Positions 7,682 through 17,500 of a stretch of 64,000 bases of DNA are shown here, in pieces. Made by a program: the position numbers and the translations under genes. The stretch is from Imperialibacter roseus (GTDB taxonomy: Bacteria > Bacteroidota > Bacteroidia > Cytophagales > Cyclobacteriaceae), in assembly GCF_032999765.1 (NCBI RefSeq), contig NZ_CP136051.1:6032501-6096500 (forward strand), written 5' to 3'. The notes under the pieces are model-generated. The model was not told where the DNA came from, made no database searches, and was given only the letters and a program-made list of their open reading frames with translations. Within the stretch, counting starts at the first letter, position 1. Every line of letters starts with the position of its first letter.

Positions 7682-10600
7682 GAATCTTCCGCTACATATC
7701 ACCATCGATTAAATGGCTCCGCCTGGGGCTACTGTTGATAGCCCTCCTGTTTTATAACAGCAGTCGAGGCCAGGTTTCTGTTAGCAACCGAAATATTCCA
7801 ATAGATATACATACAGACGCAATATTTTTCATTCCGGGCAGCTATACCGACAACTCGACAGATGGTGATGGCAAGATTATATTGGCAGGGACACTGATCG
7901 TAAATGGAGATATTAGCAACAATGGGGCAACAACTTTGATAGCTAAGCCCGCCAATCCGGGAACTCAGTATCTAACCGGAACAGGAGATCAGACACTTGC
8001 AGTCGGCACTGCTGATACAACCTACCTTGCAAATTTTATCCTCTCGAAGCCCAGCGGGTCATTTATCCTGCCGTTTAAGAAAAATGTTCTTTTCGGGCAA
8101 AAGTTAACATTCAGTTCAGGCAAAATAAGTCTGGTAAACAGTCAGGTCTATCTTAAGTATGGTGGGGCACTTGTAAGCGAATCTCTTGCTTCGAGGTTTA
8201 CTGGTATCGGCTTCGTTAGTGCTAAGGTTCCCGCAGTAACAACTGATACTGAAAATCTTAATATCGCCGGAATGGGGCTTATAGTAGACATTGGCTCAGA
8301 CGGAATGGGAGCATCCGTTGTAACAAGGTATCATATACCGGCAGGTATAAAAAGATTTGATGTGGCAAATGATGCCACCATTCTTAAATATTTTGAAATA
8401 ACGTTTGGAGAAGAAGCAGGCATTTTTGACAACATGACATTCAACTTTTTCAGTGGTACTGAAGAGATGAACTCACTAGGAAGCTCGGCATTGGCCGTTT
8501 ATACCTCGAGCGACAACGGATCATCTTGGCTTATGCTTGATGCGGTCGTACCATCCGGCTCAAGCAGCATTACGAATAGCGACGTTAAATTTGAACCAAA
8601 TTCGACAAACCTTATCGTTGTTGCAGAAACTTGTGACAACGACCATAAACCCAAAGCTGTACCAACCTCAAACAATGAATCCGCCCTAATTCAGGAGGGC
8701 AATACCACAATTAAGGTCTGCTATGGCGGTGAGTTAGATTTAAGTTCAACCGCAGACTACCATCACTGGATCGTCAACGGAGTGGTAATACCATCCTCTT
8801 CCGTAGACACTTACATTTTTGATCTGACCGACCCGTTAACTGATGGTGCAAAAATCACCCTCTTTGAACGAAACAACAGAGGCTGCGAAAAAGCTATTGA
8901 ATATACGATAAACGTGTTGTCATTGCCCATAGCGGACTTCTCTCACTCACCGGAAAACGATCAATCGTGTTATGGTGCCGACATGCGATTTCTTAATGAG
9001 TCTCTACCCGTCGAATCGGGTACCGATTTCGACCTTGTTGCATGGTATTGGGACTTCAAGGATAACGACATTACCAGCACGCTTGAGGAACCAACCCATG
9101 TTTTTTCTGACACAGGAAAGTTTGCGGTAACCTTGGTAACGGAAAATAGATTTGGTTGCAGCAGCACTGGTTTTTTGAAAACGGTAAGAGTGAATGCATT
9201 GCCTATTCCTGACTTTGATTTTGTGGATCTTTCGGGCACTGCAACCGGGCAAGCATGCCAATTGGAAAAAATAGGGTTTACAAATAAAAGCTACTACCAA
9301 AACTTCGACGGTACTGAAATCTTAAGCCCAGCTATGGACATGTTTTATCAGTGGGATTTTGGCAATGGTTATAAAATTGTTACCCCTTTTGATACTACAT
9401 ATACATACAATAGCTACGGTGAAATGGCAGTAAGGCTGATTGCAACAGTCCCAGGTTTTGGATGTACGGACAGTCTTACAAGAGTCATCAAGGTGGATCC
9501 AAGGCCAGTGCCAGCTTTCCGCTTTATCGTTGGAGGAGGTGAGATAAATGGAGTAGCCCAGGGGGTCTGTGAGGGGGTTGATATTCTTTTGACCAACGAT
9601 AGCGAAATTGGGGACGACACACCACTTACCTATCGTTGGGATTTTGGCGATGAGTCTGACCTTAGCGAAGAGCCGGAACCAATTCACGAGTACCTGTATT
9701 CACCTGATAATTATCGGGTATCGCTGGAAGCTACTTCGGTGCCGTACGGTTGTGTTTTCTCAGACACAATACCGTTGACCATCCACCCTGCCCCCACCGG
9801 CGATTTTCACATGGAATTCGACGAGCTGGCCATCAATGATATTTGCTCCGATGTGGATGTTGACTTTATCAACAATTCTGACATTGCTGACGGCTCGTCT
9901 CTTTCCTACGCTTGGAACTTCAATGATGGCTCTAGCACCTTCAACGACGCAACACTTTCGCATGCCTTCTCCGACCCAAGAGTTCACACCATCTCGCTTA
10001 CCCGGACTACCGAAAAGCTCTGTTCCAACACCGTTGAGCGGTATCTTACCGTTCATGCTTTTCCTGTAGTCGATTTTGTTTTCAATGATGTGTGCGATGG
10101 CCTGCCTGTAGCTTTTTATGATGCCTCCAGCGTGCAAACGGACGCCATTTCCTCCTACCACTGGGAATTTAGTGATGGCGGCACATCAGACCAACAGAAC
10201 CCCCAGCATGAATACGCCACTTTCGGAAGCTACGCCGTGAAGTTGACCGCCGCAAATACTTCGGCCCCTAATATCGCCGCTAAGAATGCCTACAGTTGTG
10301 TGGCCTCTGCTGAAAAAACCGTAGAAGTCTTTCAAAGGCCGTCGTTCAACATTGGCCCCCTGGGCCTCAGTTGCTCCGGCTCCTTCACCATTGATCCATC
10401 GACCGATCCTGCTAATTATATACCACCGGGCACTTCTTTTACCTGGTACAATGCGCTGGGCCAGCAACTGTCCACAGGCACCACCCTCGATGTGTATGAA
10501 TCCGGCGTTTATAAGGCCGTGTTGACCACAGACAACCCGCAAAATTGTGAATCCTCTTTCTCCATCCCAGTATATATCGTTGAGCAAGGAGACCTTGGTG

Positions 10601-13600
10601 CCAACCGAACTGTGTGTGAAAGTACAGTACTGGATGCCACTCCAGCGAATCGCCCTTTTACTGGAGCAATAACTTATCAATGGGCGAAAGATGGCTCTCC
10701 TTTGTCAGAAAACAGCGCCAGCCTGCTGGTGACAGAATCTGGTAACTATTCTGTGACAGTTACCTATTCACCCAACAGCGGTACCATGACACCCTTTTGT
10801 TCCTATTCAGACGATGTGATTATCACCATCGATGATGTCCCGGCGCTCGACCTTGGAGACGATGTGCTTGCTTGCCAGGGAGAAACCACCACACTTGTGT
10901 CTAATATTAGCGGCGATTCCTATGTGTGGGTAAATATCGCCTCGGGCGACGAATTGGGCTATAATCCTACCCTTGAAGTAGCTGAAGCGGGGCAATACCA
11001 GTTGAGGGTGGAAGCTGGCACCTGTTCTGTTTCCGATGTTGTTTCCATTAGCCTGCTGGCAGCCCCTGAGGCAGGTTTTTTAGCAAGCGCCCTTCGGGTT
11101 TGCGAAGGGGAAGAAGTTTCCTTTACTGACATCTCATTTTCAATGACCGCAGGCGATCCCATTGTTGCACGCCAATGGTCCTTCGATAATGGCGAAACGG
11201 CCGACACCGCCGATCCTTCCATCACCTACCTTACTGCCGGGACTTACTCCGTGGAGCTTGAAATACAAACCCAAAATGGGTGTACCAACACTTCTTCCAG
11301 AGATATCGTTGTGGACGCCCCTCCGGCAGTGTCTTTCGACGCAGAAAATGCCTGCCAGGGAACTTCAGTCGGCTTTACCAACACCTCAACAACCACCGCT
11401 TCTCCTGTTACCTATCTCTGGACTTTTGGCGATGGCACCACCTCCACACAAGAAAGCCCTCTCCACACCTTCGACGAAGCCGGTTTATTTGATGTAACCC
11501 TCAAGATCACTTCGGGAAAGTGTACGGAAGAATATTCAGAGCAAATAGAGATCTACCCAGCACCAGAACTAGATTTTGCCTCTACTTCTGTTACCTGCGG
11601 CACCCAGCTTATTCTTGACGCTGGCAGTCCTGGCGCTATCTACAGGTGGTACGATGTTGCCTCCGGAAGCACACTTGGAGCCAACCAAACCTATATGGTA
11701 ACGGCTAACATGGCCATAGGCGTTGAAGTGACAACCCCGAATGGCTGCCTGCTAACCGACGAAACAACCGTGACCCTCAACAGCCCTGTTCAAATTGATT
11801 TGGGTCCAGACAGGGAAGTTTGCGGCCCCGTCACCCTGGACGCAGGGGCTTTCCCCAATGGCACCTACGCCTGGTCGACTGGTGAAACCACAAGAAAAAT
11901 TAGTGTAACTACTTCGGGCTTATACAGTGTTTCTTTTGTGGATCAAAATGGCTGTACCGACTCGGATGAGGTATTTATCACTGTCTCTCCCTTGCCATCT
12001 GTCGATCTGGGGGAAAATATCACAGCTTGCTCAGGCAGTACTGTGACCCTCAATGCAAAAAACCCGGGGGCTCAGTTCCTCTGGTCGACTGGCGAAAGAA
12101 GCCAAAGCATTGCTGTTGCCGAAACCGGCACTTACACCGTCCGGGTAAGTGTCGGCAACTGTTGGGTAGAAGATGCCATCGTAGTGTCCTTCCTTGCGTC
12201 GCCCGAGCTGGACATCGCTTATACCGGCCAGTGTGAAGGTGATGCTATCAGCTTTGAACCGATAGTATCCAATGACACTGGCACCTTGAGCTACCTCTGG
12301 TCGTTTGGCGACGGCACCCAATCGGCGAACAGTCAACCAGACAAGATTTTCAGTGTAGCCAATACCTACAACGTGACCGTGGTGGCTACCAATGCCGATG
12401 GGTGTAAAGCGGAGGTCAGCAAGTTAGTGGCTGTGCAACCTTCTCCCAAGCCCAACTTTGTGTTTAAAAACGTTTGTGAGGATGAAGAGCTTGTATTCAC
12501 AAATACCACTTCTTATGCCGGGGATCCAGATCAGGTTTCCTATACCTGGGACTTTGGTGATGGAAACACCTCTGAAGCTTTTCAGCCCACCCATAGCTAC
12601 CAGGCAAAGGGTCGCTATTTTGTAACCTTAGCTGCATCTACGGATGCAGCTTGCGAGAGAACCCAAACAAAAGAAATAGTGGTTAACGAGGGGCCTTCGC
12701 TCAACCTACCTGAGTCCATAGAAACCTGCGAATCCACTTTTCTGCTGGATGCAGGAAACCCTGGAAACACCTATAAATGGCAAAACAACTCCTCCAACCG
12801 GACATACTTAGCAACACAAAGCGGTACCTATACGGTTCGGGTCACCAATACGAATGGCTGCGCCGTGTCGGGAGCTGTTGAAGTGACTCTTCTCGAATCG
12901 GAGCTGCCAAACCTGGGAGAAGACCGGGAAGCCTGCGGAGACGAAGTGCTTGATCCGATGATCAGTGCCGCCAGCTATTTGTGGTCGACGGGGCAAACGA
13001 CTCCCACAATAACCGCCAACGAGACGGGCACCTACTGGGTGGAAACCATCAGCAATGACCTATGTATCCACAGAGACACCGTTAACCTGATCGTTTATCC
13101 CAGGCCTGTGATCTCGTTAGGCGACGACATAGTGTTGTGTAAAGGAGAGCCTCTCACACTTGACGCTACTTCAGACATAGCCAGCACTTACAAATGGAGT
13201 AATGGCTCCACCGGCCCACTGCTTGCTGTCACCTCCTCGGGCACTTACGGCGTCACACTCACCAGCCCTAAAGGATGCACGTTCTATGAAGAAATTAAAG
13301 TCACAGTTAACGAACTTCCCGCCCTGGCATTTGCTGAGGAATATGAAGCGTGCGAAAGCCTGCTGCTGGGAGTGACCAATATCAGAAGTGAGTTTTTGTG
13401 GTCAACAGGCAGCACCGAAAAGAACATAAAGATTACGGAAAGTGATACCTACTGGCTCAAAATTTCGGACCGCAATGGTTGTGTGAATGCGGATACCGCT
13501 CAGGTGGTGATCCGGCCCAAGCCCACCGTTGATCTGGGGCCTGATGTCGTGCTTTGCTATGGCGAAACAGTTGAGCTGGATGCAGGTGCGCAGGCTGGAT

Positions 13601-14481
13601 ACCTCTGGAATGATTTGTCAACCAATCGATTGAAGTCAGCAGGAGCAACTGGTTCCTATACTGTCACTGTAACCAATGAGTTCGGCTGTGAAAACAGTGA
13701 CAAAATCAACGTAACCGTCAAACCAACACTGGGCCTCAACCTGGCAGCCGAGGCTTTGATTTGCTCCCCGGAAGAATTCTTCCTGGATGCCGGCGTGGCC
13801 GATGTGGCTTATGCCTGGACATCGAATACTGGCTATACGTCAACAGACAAAATCATTTACCCAACGGAGCCCGGCACTTATTACCTGCAAGTGACCGCAA
13901 CAGACGGCTGCGTTGAAACAGACGTGGTGGAGGTGAAGGAAACGACGCAGAAAATAAAGGCCAGCTTCCTTATCCCCAGTGAAGTGGCTGTGGAGGAGGA
14001 GGTGCATTTTGTGCAGCTGACCGAACCCGAGCCGATTTCTTTCAAATGGACGTTTGGCGATGGGTTTTCGTCGGTGAGGGCCAACCCTTCCTATATCTAT
14101 TACCGGCCCGCAGACTACACGGTGAGCCTGACGGTGTCGAACGGTGTGTGCTCCGACACGGAGGAGAAGCTACTGAGGGTGCTGGAGTTCAGGCCGTCGG
14201 AGCCAGCCACCGACAAGGTGAGGCTGCTGGAGCTGTACCGCAGCAACCTCTACCCCAACCCCGCTGAAGATGTGGTGAAAATTGACCTGGAGCTGAGCGA
14301 CGAAGCGCCGGTGCTGGTGCAGATATTCAACCTGAGTGGGCTCAAAGTGGCAGAGTACGAATTTGTGGGGATAGAGGAGGTGGTGGAGTTCAACATGAGC
14401 GGCATGACGCCTGGCTCCTACATCATGGCCATTCAATCAGGGAGAATTTCGAAAACGATCAGGTTTGTAAAGACATTTTAA
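7678..14481 (+). CDS. Giant PKD/Ig-like repeat surface protein with T9SS type A sorting domain
   Basis: 2267 residues from the ATG at 7678, which is preferred over 7666 because it has a GGGAGG motif just upstream and overlaps the previous stop. Signal segment WLRLGLLLIALLFYNSSRGQ near residues 14-33. The middle holds about ten PKD domains (WDFGDG-type cores such as YLWTFGDGTTS and YTWDFGDGNTS) and roughly a dozen Ig-like modules of the form LGxD..C.G...LDA...Y.WSTG. The C-terminus (about 2186-2267, LYPNPAEDVVKIDL...SGLKVAEYEF...GSYIMAIQSG...KTIRFVK) is a T9SS type A sorting domain, so the protein should be secreted through T9SS and anchored at the surface. Many paired Cys suggest disulfides. 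The 5' third is AT-richer than the rest and the last ~150 codons are very GC-rich, suggesting a mosaic origin. Confidence 0.92.
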   Translation: MRIFRYISPSIKWLRLGLLLIALLFYNSSRGQVSVSNRNIPIDIHTDAIFFIPGSYTDNSTDGDGKIILAGTLIVNGDISNNGATTLIAKPANPGTQYLTGTGDQTLAVGTADTTYLANFILSKPSGSFILPFKKNVLFGQKLTFSSGKISLVNSQVYLKYGGALVSESLASRFTGIGFVSAKVPAVTTDTENLNIAGMGLIVDIGSDGMGASVVTRYHIPAGIKRFDVANDATILKYFEITFGEEAGIFDNMTFNFFSGTEEMNSLGSSALAVYTSSDNGSSWLMLDAVVPSGSSSITNSDVKFEPNSTNLIVVAETCDNDHKPKAVPTSNNESALIQEGNTTIKVCYGGELDLSSTADYHHWIVNGVVIPSSSVDTYIFDLTDPLTDGAKITLFERNNRGCEKAIEYTINVLSLPIADFSHSPENDQSCYGADMRFLNESLPVESGTDFDLVAWYWDFKDNDITSTLEEPTHVFSDTGKFAVTLVTENRFGCSSTGFLKTVRVNALPIPDFDFVDLSGTATGQACQLEKIGFTNKSYYQNFDGTEILSPAMDMFYQWDFGNGYKIVTPFDTTYTYNSYGEMAVRLIATVPGFGCTDSLTRVIKVDPRPVPAFRFIVGGGEINGVAQGVCEGVDILLTNDSEIGDDTPLTYRWDFGDESDLSEEPEPIHEYLYSPDNYRVSLEATSVPYGCVFSDTIPLTIHPAPTGDFHMEFDELAINDICSDVDVDFINNSDIADGSSLSYAWNFNDGSSTFNDATLSHAFSDPRVHTISLTRTTEKLCSNTVERYLTVHAFPVVDFVFNDVCDGLPVAFYDASSVQTDAISSYHWEFSDGGTSDQQNPQHEYATFGSYAVKLTAANTSAPNIAAKNAYSCVASAEKTVEVFQRPSFNIGPLGLSCSGSFTIDPSTDPANYIPPGTSFTWYNALGQQLSTGTTLDVYESGVYKAVLTTDNPQNCESSFSIPVYIVEQGDLGANRTVCESTVLDATPANRPFTGAITYQWAKDGSPLSENSASLLVTESGNYSVTVTYSPNSGTMTPFCSYSDDVIITIDDVPALDLGDDVLACQGETTTLVSNISGDSYVWVNIASGDELGYNPTLEVAEAGQYQLRVEAGTCSVSDVVSISLLAAPEAGFLASALRVCEGEEVSFTDISFSMTAGDPIVARQWSFDNGETADTADPSITYLTAGTYSVELEIQTQNGCTNTSSRDIVVDAPPAVSFDAENACQGTSVGFTNTSTTTASPVTYLWTFGDGTTSTQESPLHTFDEAGLFDVTLKITSGKCTEEYSEQIEIYPAPELDFASTSVTCGTQLILDAGSPGAIYRWYDVASGSTLGANQTYMVTANMAIGVEVTTPNGCLLTDETTVTLNSPVQIDLGPDREVCGPVTLDAGAFPNGTYAWSTGETTRKISVTTSGLYSVSFVDQNGCTDSDEVFITVSPLPSVDLGENITACSGSTVTLNAKNPGAQFLWSTGERSQSIAVAETGTYTVRVSVGNCWVEDAIVVSFLASPELDIAYTGQCEGDAISFEPIVSNDTGTLSYLWSFGDGTQSANSQPDKIFSVANTYNVTVVATNADGCKAEVSKLVAVQPSPKPNFVFKNVCEDEELVFTNTTSYAGDPDQVSYTWDFGDGNTSEAFQPTHSYQAKGRYFVTLAASTDAACERTQTKEIVVNEGPSLNLPESIETCESTFLLDAGNPGNTYKWQNNSSNRTYLATQSGTYTVRVTNTNGCAVSGAVEVTLLESELPNLGEDREACGDEVLDPMISAASYLWSTGQTTPTITANETGTYWVETISNDLCIHRDTVNLIVYPRPVISLGDDIVLCKGEPLTLDATSDIASTYKWSNGSTGPLLAVTSSGTYGVTLTSPKGCTFYEEIKVTVNELPALAFAEEYEACESLLLGVTNIRSEFLWSTGSTEKNIKITESDTYWLKISDRNGCVNADTAQVVIRPKPTVDLGPDVVLCYGETVELDAGAQAGYLWNDLSTNRLKSAGATGSYTVTVTNEFGCENSDKINVTVKPTLGLNLAAEALICSPEEFFLDAGVADVAYAWTSNTGYTSTDKIIYPTEPGTYYLQVTATDGCVETDVVEVKETTQKIKASFLIPSEVAVEEEVHFVQLTEPEPISFKWTFGDGFSSVRANPSYIYYRPADYTVSLTVSNGVCSDTEEKLLRVLEFRPSEPATDKVRLLELYRSNLYPNPAEDVVKIDLELSDEAPVLVQIFNLSGLKVAEYEFVGIEEVVEFNMSGMTPGSYIMAIQSGRISKTIRFVKTF

Positions 14482-14530
14482 CCATCAAGAAATGAACTAA
14501 ATACAGTTTCGGCAGCCTCCCTTTACTACC

Positions 14531-14566
14531 CCCTCTCCCGATGGGAGAGGGCTAGGGGAGAGGGGC
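14531..14566. repeat. CCCTCTCCC-type palindrome between the two adhesin genes
   Basis: CCCTCTCCC-GAT-GGGAGAGGG is a perfect 9-bp inverted repeat (14531-14551), followed by CTAGGGGAGAGGGG. It lies in the 113-bp gap between the two giant genes. As RNA it forms a strong hairpin and could cause partial termination or protect the upstream 3' end; there is no T-run, so it is not a standard terminator. Confidence 0.65.
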
Positions 14567-14594
14567 AAAATTGCCAACCCCAACCTACGACCTT

Positions 14595-17500
14595 ATGCTC
14601 ATCGACCTAACTTATAAAAAAGCGCTACTTGCTATCATTTTCCTCGCATATTGGCCCGCAGCCCTGGCAGTGCCCACGGCCACTTTCACCGCCGACCCAG
14701 TCTGCAAAGGGCAGCAAACCGTTTTCCTGAACGGCTCCACCACGCTGTCGGGCAGCATCACCTTCTATTCGTGGGACTTTGGCGACGGGCAAAGCTCCAC
14801 GGTGCCCAGCCCTCGCCATGTGTATGCGTCGGCAGGTGATTTTGTGGTGAGGCTGCTTGTGATCGATAGCAACGGCGACCAGGACGATTACTCCACAACC
14901 GTGACGGTTAACCCCACTGCCACGGTTAATTTTTCGGCTACAGCGGCCGACCGATGCGTGTCCACCACACAGTCGTTCACCGACCTCACCTCTATAGGGG
15001 GTGGCTCTACCATTACCAACTTTAAGTGGGACTTCGGCGATGGCACCATCGTCAACTCAGCTACGTCCATCAACCCCACGCATGACTATGCTGCAGCAGG
15101 CACCTACACGGTTACCCTCACTGCCACCACCAACAATGCCTGCGAAAGCAGCCTGAGCAAGCCAATCACGATTCACCCCGACCCGGTGGCCGACTTGACT
15201 TTTCCTGGCGATGTATGCCTCGGCGAAAGCATCGTTTTCACCAACAACTCATCGATTGCGTCGGGCAATGTCACCTACACGTGGGACTTTGACGACGGCT
15301 CACCCGCCTCCGGGCAGGTCAGCCCTACACATACTTTTGCCACGGCCGGGCTCTTTGACGTAAGCCTGCTGGTGACCTCCAACGATGGCGGTTGCACTGA
15401 TTTGACTGTCCAACAGGTAGAAGTATTTGCGCAACCCGTAGCGGATTTCATCCTCAGCGATCACTGCTTTGAAGAAACTACCACTTTTACCAATACCAGT
15501 ACCGATGCTGTGAGCTACCTCTGGTCGTTTGGCGACGGCAGCCAGTCGACCGATGCGAATCCGACTTATGACTACGCCAGCCCTGGCACGTACGAGGTAA
15601 CGTTGGAAGCCACCTCGCCGAACAATTGTGTGGATGCCATCACCCAACTCATCAATGTGCGGCCTAATCCAGTTGCCAATTTTACCGTCAAAGATACCTG
15701 TCTGGGCACCGCCACCGCTTTCACCAACCTTTCCACCATCACCAGTGGGCCAGTCACCTACTCCTGGGATTTTGGTGACGGAAGCCCACTTTCGACCGAC
15801 ACCAACCCAACTTACACCTACACAACAGCCGGTGTTTACACGGTGGAGCTGACAGTTACTTCCAGCTTTACCTGCTCAGCAGTGTATAGCACCACGGTAG
15901 AAATATTTGCTACTTCGGTGGGCGGCACACTGGCAGGCAGCACTACCCGCTGTGAAGACGATGACGCCGTTTACACGTTGACCCTGTCGGGTGAAACAGG
16001 TGAGGTTGTCAGGTGGGAAAGGTCGCTCACCGGCGTGGACCAATGGATCACTATCGACAATACCACTACATCGCTCGACTATAGCGACCTGGCGCAAACC
16101 ACGTACTTCCGGACGCTTGTCAAAAATGGGGTTTGCGAGGGGGCCTACTCCTCTGTGGCTACCATCCAAATAGACGAGCTGAGCGTGGGGGGCACGCTTG
16201 ACGGAAGCACCACTGTTTGTAGTGGAACCAACTCCACCACCCTGGAGCTATCAGGCCACACAGGTGGAGTGGTGGAATGGCAGTCGTCCGCCAGCTCAAC
16301 CGGCCCTTGGACACCCATTGCCTCCACTGCCACCTCAATGCCTTTCGACAATTTGACAGCTACTACTTACTACCGGGTAATCGTACAAAACGGCGTTTGT
16401 AGCAGCAGCCCTTCCAGCGTGGCTGAGATAGAAGTGTCGCCGGAAACTGTGGCAGGCCTGGTCAACGGATCTGCTGTTGTTTGCTATGGCACCAACTCAG
16501 GCCAACTCACACTCTCAGGAAACACTGGAGGCGTGGTTCGCTGGGAGTCGTCGCCTACCGGCGAGGAACCCTGGGCACCCATTGTGAATACCTCTGCCAC
16601 CCTCGATTACGAAAATCTGCTGGCCACGGCTTTCTACCGGGCCATCGTCAAGAGCGGCGTTTGCAACGAGGAGATCACCAACAAAGTGAAAGTACAGGTG
16701 GATCCGGCGACGGTGGAAGGCGAGCTAAGCGGCCCCTCGCTGGTGTGTGGAGAGGCGAATGAGGGTACAATCCTGTTGAAAGGACAAACCGGAGCTGTGC
16801 TGAGGTGGCAGGAGTCGCCGGATGGTACAGCCTGGACGAACATTAGCAATACCACTACCAGCCAAAGCTTCACGGACTTGACAGCTACCACATTTTACCG
16901 GGCTGAGGTACAAAGCGGTACATGTTCCGCCATTTTCACGGAACCCTTTGAAGTGGAAGTGAGTGCATTGCCCAACGTAGCTTTCAGCGTGCAGGAGGTC
17001 TGCGATGGGCTGGCCTCACAGTTTGTCAATACGTCAACAGTGCCCAGCGGAACAGTGGCGTCTCAAGTTTGGGATTTTGGCGATGCTTCCTCGTCTGTAT
17101 CAACGTCGCCCAAGCACACCTATGATAACTATGGCACCTACCCGGTGAAGCTGATCGTGACGAGCAAGGCAGGCTGCGTCGACTCCCTGAGCCTGGCCGC
17201 AGTGGTCAACGCTGTTCCTGAGGTGAAGTTTTCGCAGGAAGATGTTTGCCTGGGAGAGCCTATGGACTTCTCCAACTTGTCGACCCTTGCCCTTGGCTCA
17301 GTTGATGAAATTGCCTGGAACTTTGGAGATGGCGCCACTTCCAGCGAGCAGGATCCGAGCTATACTTTTGAAGAGCCAGGCGCTTTTCAGGCAAGCCTGA
17401 CCATCACCAGCGATAAAAGTTGCGAAGCCAGCTTCAGCAAGCAAGTGGTGGTGTTTCCTCAGCCTGTTGCTTCCTTTGAAGTAGGCAATGTTTGCTTTGG

